From Caldilineaceae bacterium (GTDB taxonomy: Bacteria > Chloroflexota > Anaerolineae > Caldilineales > Caldilineaceae), in the NCBI GenBank assembly GCA_020634755.1, contig JACKBC010000009.1, positions 127,190 through 191,189 on the forward strand: a DNA stretch of 64,000 nucleotides. The letters are read 5' to 3'. This document shows, piece after piece, positions 59,035 to 64,000 of the stretch. Made by a program: the position numbers and the translations under genes. Position 1 is the stretch's first letter. Every line of letters begins with the position of its first letter. Below the pieces are notes generated by a model that was given only the letters and a program-made list of their open reading frames with translations, was not told the origin of the DNA and searched no databases.

Positions 59035-60345
59035 ATGAATACACAGAAGAATCGATTGTCTCGCCGCGATTTCTTACGCGTATCGGGCATGGCGGCAATG
59101 GTTACAGCGATAGCTGCTTGCACAGCGCCGCAAGCTAGCACCGGTGATGAAGCGTCTGGCGGTGGTGAGGACGGCATCGAAATTGTTTATCTGGCCTGGT
59201 CTGGCCCAGAGGAATTAAAGGTGCTACAGACCATTATTGATGGCTTTCAGGAGGCGAATCCCGGTCTTACCGTCAAGGTAGAAGTGCCGCCCGACAACTA
59301 CTGGGACAAATTGCAGACAATGGTGGCCGGCGGTGTTGCACCTGACATGTTCCGCATGGACTATGTCTATATGGCGGTGTGGGGCGCTAAGGGCATCCCG
59401 ATTTCGCTGGATGATTATGTCGATGCCGACATTGACAAAAGCACGTTGGCTGCCGGCTATGAGCAGGTCTTCCAGGCCTATTCGCACGAGGGCAAACAGC
59501 TTGGTCTGCCGCAGGATGTTAATACCCAGGTCCTTTTTTACAACAAACAAATGTTTGATGCGGCCGGTATCGATTATCCCAGTGAAAGCTGGAAATGGGA
59601 TGCCAGTGGCGGCGATTTCCTGGAGGCCGCGCTTGCATTGACCAGTGATGAACAGTGGGGCTATTCGCAGGATTGGTATTGGGAGCCGATTGCGCCGTGG
59701 ATTTGGGAAAATGGGGGTGATTGGTATGATAGTGAAATCACCAAGAGCACGATGAGTGATCCCAAAACGATGGAAGGGGTTCAATTCTTGGCCGACCTGC
59801 TGCTGACTCACCAGGCCTCGCCGACGCCCGCACAAATGGCCGGCCGCGATGCGCCAACCCTCTTCACCACTGGTAAGATCGCGATGTATCAGTCCGGTCG
59901 TTGGCAGGTGCCGACGCTGCGTTCCGTTGAGGGGCTGGATTGGGATGTGACCGTGCTGCCCGAAGGCGTTGGCGGGCGCAGTACGACCTTGGGCGGTACG
60001 GCCTCGTGCATCAGCAATCAATCCCAACATCCCGAAGAGACCTGGAAATATGTAAAATGGTATCTAACTGAGACCGCTCAGGGGCTCATTGGCGAGTTGG
60101 CCTATTCAACGCCGCTGCTAAAGTCGGTGCTCGAATCCAAGGAGTTTATGGAAAGCGTACCACCGCAAAACAACGGCGTATGGCTCCAGTCAATGGAATG
60201 GATTCGGCCCATGCCGGTCGATGGCCATTTTGACGAGGTCGATACGATCCGCAGCACCGAATTTACCGAAATCTGGACTGGACGCAAGAGCGTTGCGGAC
60301 GCTTGCCAGGCTATCGACGAGCAGGTCAATGCGTTAATGGCATAA
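59035..60345 (+). CDS. Sugar ABC importer substrate-binding protein (Tat lipoprotein)
   Basis: 436 residues from the ATG that follows AAGGAG. The N-terminus carries a twin-arginine motif (SRRDFLRV) and a lipobox-like MVTAIAAC, so it is likely exported folded and anchored by lipid. The rest is the solute-binding family 1 fold: LKVLQTIIDGFQEANPGLTV, DYVYMAVWGAKGIPISLDDY, WGYSQDWYWEPIAPWIWENG and MYQSGRWQVPTLRS. It should bind a mono- or oligosaccharide. Two permeases follow; no ATPase is encoded beside them, so a shared MsmK/UgpC-type ATPase elsewhere is expected. Confidence 0.92.
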   Translation: MNTQKNRLSRRDFLRVSGMAAMVTAIAACTAPQASTGDEASGGGEDGIEIVYLAWSGPEELKVLQTIIDGFQEANPGLTVKVEVPPDNYWDKLQTMVAGGVAPDMFRMDYVYMAVWGAKGIPISLDDYVDADIDKSTLAAGYEQVFQAYSHEGKQLGLPQDVNTQVLFYNKQMFDAAGIDYPSESWKWDASGGDFLEAALALTSDEQWGYSQDWYWEPIAPWIWENGGDWYDSEITKSTMSDPKTMEGVQFLADLLLTHQASPTPAQMAGRDAPTLFTTGKIAMYQSGRWQVPTLRSVEGLDWDVTVLPEGVGGRSTTLGGTASCISNQSQHPEETWKYVKWYLTETAQGLIGELAYSTPLLKSVLESKEFMESVPPQNNGVWLQSMEWIRPMPVDGHFDEVDTIRSTEFTEIWTGRKSVADACQAIDEQVNALMA

Positions 60346-60389
60346 TGTCGTGCACAATTCCTCTGGGAGTGCGTTTTAGTTGAGGGGCA

Positions 60390-60509
60390 ATTCCTTCCTA
60401 GAAGAGGCAGGGACGACGTTGGTTTGCGCAAACGCGGCTGCTGCCTCTTTCAGGAAGGAATGTATCTCGCCCTTAAAGCAAAAGGCGCCTTTTCTCCGGG
60501 GCGAGATAC
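60390..60509 (+). repeat. Two large stem-loops between binding-protein and permease genes
   Basis: Stem 1: ATTCCTTCCT and AGAGGCAG (60390-60410) pair with CTGCCTCT and AGGAAGGAAT (60441-60461) at 19 of 21 positions. Stem 2: GTATCTCGCCC (60462-60472) and GGGCGAGATAC (60499-60509), with a palindrome AAAAGGCGCCTTTT (60480-60493) in its loop. Such hairpins often protect the upstream binding-protein mRNA and lower permease levels. Confidence 0.75.
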
Positions 60510-60564
60510 CTCCTATCCCAGCGGAATTCTTGCACTTAAGGCTACGAAAGAGCGGCAACCTCTC

Positions 60565-61503
60565 ATGGAAACAGTGCTCAATTTCATGCAGCCAATGATT
60601 ACGCGCAGCGGTCGGTCCCGCCGCTGGTGGCGAATTTTATTGGCTGGCTATCTCTTTGTGGCGCCTTGGCTGCTCGGCTTTATTATCTTTACGGCCGGGC
60701 CCATGATCGCTTCAATTGTCATCGCTTTTATGAAGTGGGAAGTGATTAGCACGCCGGAATTTGTCGGTTTACAAAACTTTGTTGAACTGTTCAAAGATCC
60801 GCTGTTCCGCGTCTCGCTCTACAACACCGCGTTTTACACCTTTCTTGCTGTGCCCCTGCAACTGATTGTTGCTCTGTTGACTGCCATGCTTCTTAATACG
60901 AAAGTGCGGGGGATCGCGCTCTATCGCACTGTCTATTATCTGCCTTCAGTGACGCCTGTGGTGGCCAGCGCAATGCTTTGGCTCTGGATATTTAACCCTG
61001 AATTTGGCCTGGCCAATGCGTTGCTTGAGCGCTTTGGTTTGCCGAAGCAGCTGTGGTTGCTCGACCCGAACCTGGCCAAACCGGCCTTTATCATTATGAG
61101 CTTGTGGGGCGTCGGCGGCACCATGGTAATCTTTCTGGCCGGTCTCCAGGGGGTACCGGCCGAGCTTTATGAAGCGGCTAGTATTGACGGTGCTGGTGCC
61201 CTGCACCGATTTCGACAGATTACGCTGCCCATGTTGACGCCGGTGATCTTCTTTAATCTCCTCATCGGTCTGATTGACTCCTTTCAAATATTTTCATCGG
61301 TCTTTATCATGACCAATGGCGGCCCGCAGAACCAAACACTCTTTTATGTGCTCTATCTCTATTGGAATGGATTCAAATACTTCCAAATGGGCTATGCCTC
61401 GGCGTTGGCCTGGGTACTCTTTGTGATCATTATGCTCTTTACCTTGTTGCAATTTCGGATGTCAAAACGTTGGGTTTACTATGAAACGGACATTGGGGTG
61501 TAG
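60565..61503 (+). CDS. Sugar ABC importer permease (MalF/UgpA type)
   Basis: 312 residues from the chosen ATG, with six hydrophobic helices. The EAA loop ELYEAASIDGAGALHRFRQI with the coupling-helix pattern and FSSVFIMTNGGPQNQTLFYV is diagnostic. The reading frame is open further upstream, but that part covers the hairpins and has no family resemblance. Neither this ATG nor the one at 60586 has a strong ribosome site, consistent with low expression relative to the binding protein. Confidence 0.9.
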   Translation: METVLNFMQPMITRSGRSRRWWRILLAGYLFVAPWLLGFIIFTAGPMIASIVIAFMKWEVISTPEFVGLQNFVELFKDPLFRVSLYNTAFYTFLAVPLQLIVALLTAMLLNTKVRGIALYRTVYYLPSVTPVVASAMLWLWIFNPEFGLANALLERFGLPKQLWLLDPNLAKPAFIIMSLWGVGGTMVIFLAGLQGVPAELYEAASIDGAGALHRFRQITLPMLTPVIFFNLLIGLIDSFQIFSSVFIMTNGGPQNQTLFYVLYLYWNGFKYFQMGYASALAWVLFVIIMLFTLLQFRMSKRWVYYETDIGV

Positions 61504-61554
61504 GCGTTAACAGGCGCCATTTTGTTGGCCTGCCGTAATTATTCAGCCGTCCCA

Positions 61555-61593
61555 TGAGCTTGTCGAAGGGGACACAGGGCTTCGACAAGCTCA
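61555..61593 (+). repeat. Perfect 14-bp hairpin of the TGAGCTTGTCGAAG word
   Basis: TGAGCTTGTCGAAG (61555-61568) and CTTCGACAAGCTCA (61580-61593) flank an 11-base loop, between the two permease genes. The same word occurs singly near 24573 (reversed), 58951 and 62698. Confidence 0.8.
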
Positions 61594-61650
61594 GCCCGCG
61601 TGAGCGCTAGTAGTTATGATTTGCCAGCAAAAGAGAGAAAGGACAGCGTT

Positions 61651-62565
61651 GTGACTGCCGTTAATCAGAAAAAGACAATCCAATTTGGCCCCGAACAGCA
61701 AACGACGCTGGTACAGGTGCGCCGTCGCCGTACGCGACGACAGCTATTGGTTCGCGCCGTGCTCTATCTCGTGTTAACGGTGATCGGTCTGATCATGCTG
61801 CTGCCGCTCCTGTGGTTAATTTCCACTTCGTTAAAGGCGCGCGGTCTTGAGTTTACCTTCCCGCCACAGTGGATCCCCGACCCGGTGGTCTGGGGCAATT
61901 ATCACGAGGCATTGACCATTTTGCCCTTTGGCCGCTTCTTTTTGAATACAATTACCATTACATTACTATCGACATTGGGTTCACTCTTATCGGCTTCGAT
62001 GGTCGCCTTTGGTTTTGCCCGTATTCCCTTTCCGGGGCGCAGGCCGCTTTTCGTGCTCTTGCTTTCGACATTGATGTTGCCCTATGTCGTCACGCTTATT
62101 CCCAGCTTTTTGCTCTTCAAATATCTGCGCTGGCTCGATACATTTCTTCCCCTGATCGTACCCAGCTTCTTTGGCGGCAGCGCCTTCTTTGTTTTCCTGA
62201 TCCGTCAATTCTATGCCACGATTCCACTCGATTTGGATGAAGCCGCCGAAATGGATGGCGCCGGCTACTTTCGCATTTGGTGGTCGATTCTGCTGCCTCT
62301 TTCCCGCCCCGTAATGGCGACGGTAGTAATCTTCTCCTTTATTTGGAACTGGAATGACTTTCTGGGGCCGTTGATTTACATCAATAGTCTCGAAAATTTC
62401 ACCCTGGCCTTGGGGTTAGCCGGTTTTCGCAGCCAACATAGCGCCCGCTGGAATCTGCTCATGGCGGCATCGACAGTGGTGCTCATCCCTGTACTGGTTA
62501 TCTTTTTTGTGGCGCAGCGCTATTTTATTCGCGGCATCGTGACCAGTGGACTGAGTGGCCGCTAG
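61651..62565 (+). CDS. Sugar ABC importer permease (MalG/UgpE type)
   Basis: 304 residues from a GTG with AAAGGA 7 bases upstream; a longer frame from 61600 runs through the hairpin word and is not used. Six hydrophobic helices and the EAA loop DEAAEMDGAGYFRIWWSILL are clear, along with SFIWNWNDFLGPLIY in the last third. It completes the sugar importer with the preceding permease and binding lipoprotein. Confidence 0.9.
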   Translation: MTAVNQKKTIQFGPEQQTTLVQVRRRRTRRQLLVRAVLYLVLTVIGLIMLLPLLWLISTSLKARGLEFTFPPQWIPDPVVWGNYHEALTILPFGRFFLNTITITLLSTLGSLLSASMVAFGFARIPFPGRRPLFVLLLSTLMLPYVVTLIPSFLLFKYLRWLDTFLPLIVPSFFGGSAFFVFLIRQFYATIPLDLDEAAEMDGAGYFRIWWSILLPLSRPVMATVVIFSFIWNWNDFLGPLIYINSLENFTLALGLAGFRSQHSARWNLLMAASTVVLIPVLVIFFVAQRYFIRGIVTSGLSGR

Positions 62566-62576
62566 TTTGTATTATC

Positions 62577-62690
62577 GGCTGCAATGGTGGTTGCCGCCAG
62601 CGCTCCATCCAGCGGTAAGCTGCCATCAATGGTCAGGACGGGGAAGTCGAGCACGCGGATGGTTAGAAAGACCGCTAGCGTCCAAACACG
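62577..62690 (-). pseudogene. Fragment of a COG4120-type permease gene
   Basis: On the minus strand about 33 codons read LTIRVLDFPVLTIDGSLPLD and GALAATTIAA, which matches the intact permease at 57544-58581 (LTFRVLDFPDLTIDGSLPLG, AALAATTIV) with several substitutions at protein and DNA level. The match ends on both sides, so it is a leftover piece of a diverged paralogue or a captured fragment, not an active gene. Confidence 0.8.
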
Positions 62691-62780
62691 CTGACTGAGC
62701 CTGTCGAAGCCAACCATTTTGCTCTTGGGCGCCGCTCAGAGCATGGCAGGCTCAGATGGCTAATTTCTATAGGAGCAATT

Positions 62781-63164
62781 ATGCAATATCCCTCCCCCCC
62801 AAACCAGCAGCGCTATTACGAACAGGTGTGGGATCTTGCCCGCCAAGTGCCATATGGTCGAGTCGTCACATATGGTCAGATTGCCCAAAGGATTTCAGCG
62901 CCCGCCGGTGTTGACCCGCAGGAATACAAAGCGTGGAGCCCGCGCTGGGTGGGCGATGCCATGGCTGCCTGCCCCGATGATGTGCCGTGGCAGCGTGTGA
63001 TTAACGCGCAAGGCAAGATCAGCGCGCGGCCCGGCGCACAGCGGCAACGGCGTCTATTGGAGGCAGAGGGAATCGTCTTTGTGAATGACAAGGTTGACCT
63101 AAAGCGCTATCAATGGCCGGGTCCGGGCCACGTCGAGGAGCCCAGGCAAGCAACGTTATTCTAA
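62781..63164 (+). CDS. Alkyltransferase-like (ATL) DNA repair protein
   Basis: 127 residues. The active-site PCHR of O6-alkylguanine transferases is replaced by PWQRV (Trp70), with RQVPYGRVVTYGQIA and PRWVGDAMAACPDDVPW around it, which defines ATL proteins. They bind O6-alkylated guanine and recruit nucleotide-excision repair rather than removing the alkyl group. GGAG lies before the ATG. A short C-terminal tail (GPGHVEEPRQATLF) recalls a clamp-binding QxxLF-like ending, which is speculative. Confidence 0.88.
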   Translation: MQYPSPPNQQRYYEQVWDLARQVPYGRVVTYGQIAQRISAPAGVDPQEYKAWSPRWVGDAMAACPDDVPWQRVINAQGKISARPGAQRQRRLLEAEGIVFVNDKVDLKRYQWPGPGHVEEPRQATLF

Positions 63165-63316
63165 TCAGCATAGTGGGCAATTTGAGGCGTCCGCCTTGTC
63201 GCTTTGCAGCTCGCAAAACGGTTGCAAAGCAACCCCACCTGATGCTTGGCTACAGATGCGCAGCATCCACTGACAAGCTCAGGCTACGGCTATATATTTA
63301 CAACAATTCCTAACTT

Positions 63317-63396
63317 ATGTTACGCAAGCCTGGAGGAAAGAGGGTTCGCCGACGTTCCCGTTTCTCTCTAGCGGACTGGCTGTCGCTGCGTAACGT
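63317..63396 (-). mobile_element. F2 element, copy 4 (reversed)
   Basis: 80 bp, same length and sequence type as copy 1 near 14.0 kb but inverted: starts ATGTTACGCAAGCC, ends GCTGCGTAACGT, with GACTGGCTGTCGC inside. Located 47 bases before the Nudix gene. Confidence 0.8.
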
Positions 63397-63442
63397 GAGT
63401 TCCTAAATTGATAGAACGATAGATTGGTAAAGCGGTAGCTCT

Positions 63443-63925
63443 ATGACAGAACAACGTACTTCCCCACCCGCATTCCCCCACAAGCAGGTTTCGGCCGGTG
63501 CGCTCTTTCTCAACGAATCCAGCAAGATTCTGCTGGTCAACCCCACCTATAAACCACCCTGGGAGATTCCCGGCGGCATGGTGGAGGCCGACGAAGCACC
63601 GTTGGCCGCCTGTCAACGGGAAGTGTTGGAAGAGATCGGTCTTGCTGTGGCGCCAGTGACGCTGCTAAGCGTGGGCTATTTACGCGCACACAGCAATCGG
63701 GGTGATTCGGTGCGCTTCATCTTTTGGGGTGGTGTGCTGGATGCCGCCGCAATTGCCCAGATCCAGCTGCAGGCGACGGAACTGAGCGAGTATCGCTTTG
63801 TCACGTTGGCAGAAGCGGCCGCATTGGTCCGGCCTTCGCTACACGCTCAGCTTGGGCAATGCCTCACCAATCTGGCGACCAATGCCAGTGGCGCAATCCC
63901 CAATACCTATTGGGAGGAAGTCTAG
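63443..63925 (+). CDS. Nudix hydrolase
   Basis: 160 residues. The Nudix box is complete: G-x5-E-x7-REVLEEIG from GGMVEADE through REVLEEIGL (about 42-64). The upstream NPTYKPPWEIPGG and downstream FIFWGGVLD fit ADP-ribose/nucleotide-type Nudix enzymes, but substrate cannot be assigned. It hydrolyses a nucleoside-diphosphate-linked compound with Mg. No strong ribosome site. It follows an F2 element and precedes a partial F3 element. Confidence 0.9.
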   Translation: MTEQRTSPPAFPHKQVSAGALFLNESSKILLVNPTYKPPWEIPGGMVEADEAPLAACQREVLEEIGLAVAPVTLLSVGYLRAHSNRGDSVRFIFWGGVLDAAAIAQIQLQATELSEYRFVTLAEAAALVRPSLHAQLGQCLTNLATNASGAIPNTYWEEV

Positions 63926-63964
63926 AACTGCATAGAAAGCTTTTTCTGAGCAGTTACCTGAGGG

Positions 63965-64000
63965 GTGTGCAGACGTGTTTCAGTAGAGTAGAGGCGATTA
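63965..64000. mobile_element. F3 element, copy c, cut by the window end
   Basis: GTGTGCAGACGTGTTTCAGT and AGAGTAGAGGCGATTA match the first 36 bases of F3 copies (GTGTGCATAAGTAT, CAGTAGAG). The preceding CTGAGGGGTGTGC is the extended end also seen as CACACCCCTCAG at 51939-51950. Confidence 0.6.

Overview
This window looks like a chromosomal segment of a GC-rich member of the Chloroflexota, most likely the Anaerolineae/Caldilineales side; this is an inference. It rests on secreted proteins with Thr/Pro-rich linkers, a SARP-type regulator fused to NB-ARC and TPR domains, a clostripain with a C-terminal IFLPLIRK motif, lipoproteins with LVAGC-like lipoboxes, a stand-alone lgt, and very many short palindromic elements between genes. 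No rRNA, convincing tRNA, CRISPR array, transposase or phage gene was seen.

Layout. 0-4.5 kb: the end of a caspase-fold (C25/CHAT-like) protein, a large barrel-SH3-muramidase-2TM protein and a cupin. 4.5-6.1 kb: a zinc-ribbon protein and a quinone oxidoreductase with a clear promoter, leader inverted repeat and terminator. 6.2-13.1 kb: a SARP/NB-ARC/TPR regulator divergent from a secreted beta-propeller/clostripain; an 11-bp-phased TTGGCACG array lies between them. 13.6-17.7 kb: a small conserved protein and an endonuclease Q-UvrD helicase fusion. 17.7-24.6 kb: sulfatase, PIN/Phd toxin-antitoxin, zinc alcohol dehydrogenase, a papain-like C39 protein with an overlapping partner, methyltransferase, phosphoesterase and RidA. 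24.8-31.6 kb: a sugar/sugar-acid oxidation cluster (Gfo/Idh/MocA, PQQ-type sugar dehydrogenase lipoprotein, Ldh2-family dehydrogenase, unknown partners) and an amidase. 31.7-36.6 kb: two envelope proteins, Lgt and a single-domain response regulator. 37.4-43.5 kb: methyltransferase, SDR, small membrane protein, a decayed DUF4160 gene beside an intact DUF2442 gene, a predicted nuclease, a PLP decarboxylase and a DUF2461 protein. 43.7-49.6 kb: an Imm5-like protein, cydAB split by a small element, and a YdeP-like molybdopterin oxidoreductase. 50.1-58.6 kb: a one-direction run of a COG2984/4120/1101 ABC importer with a hydroxyacid dehydrogenase, Nif3-like protein, serine hydrolase and carboxylesterase. 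59.0-62.6 kb: a sugar ABC importer (Tat lipoprotein plus two permeases). 62.6-64 kb: a permease-gene fragment, an alkyltransferase-like DNA repair protein and a Nudix hydrolase.

The functional theme is import and oxidation of sugars, sugar acids and ester- or amide-linked small molecules, with envelope proteins and DNA or nucleotide housekeeping scattered between. The most unusual aspect is the intergenic space: at least five families of 80-150 bp inverted-repeat elements (called F1 to F5 here), plus short hairpins and strand-asymmetric low-complexity hairpins. One element is nested inside another and one separates cydA from cydB. Coordinates of coding starts were adjusted to the most plausible start codon. 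Family assignments come from recognising motifs by eye, without database searches.
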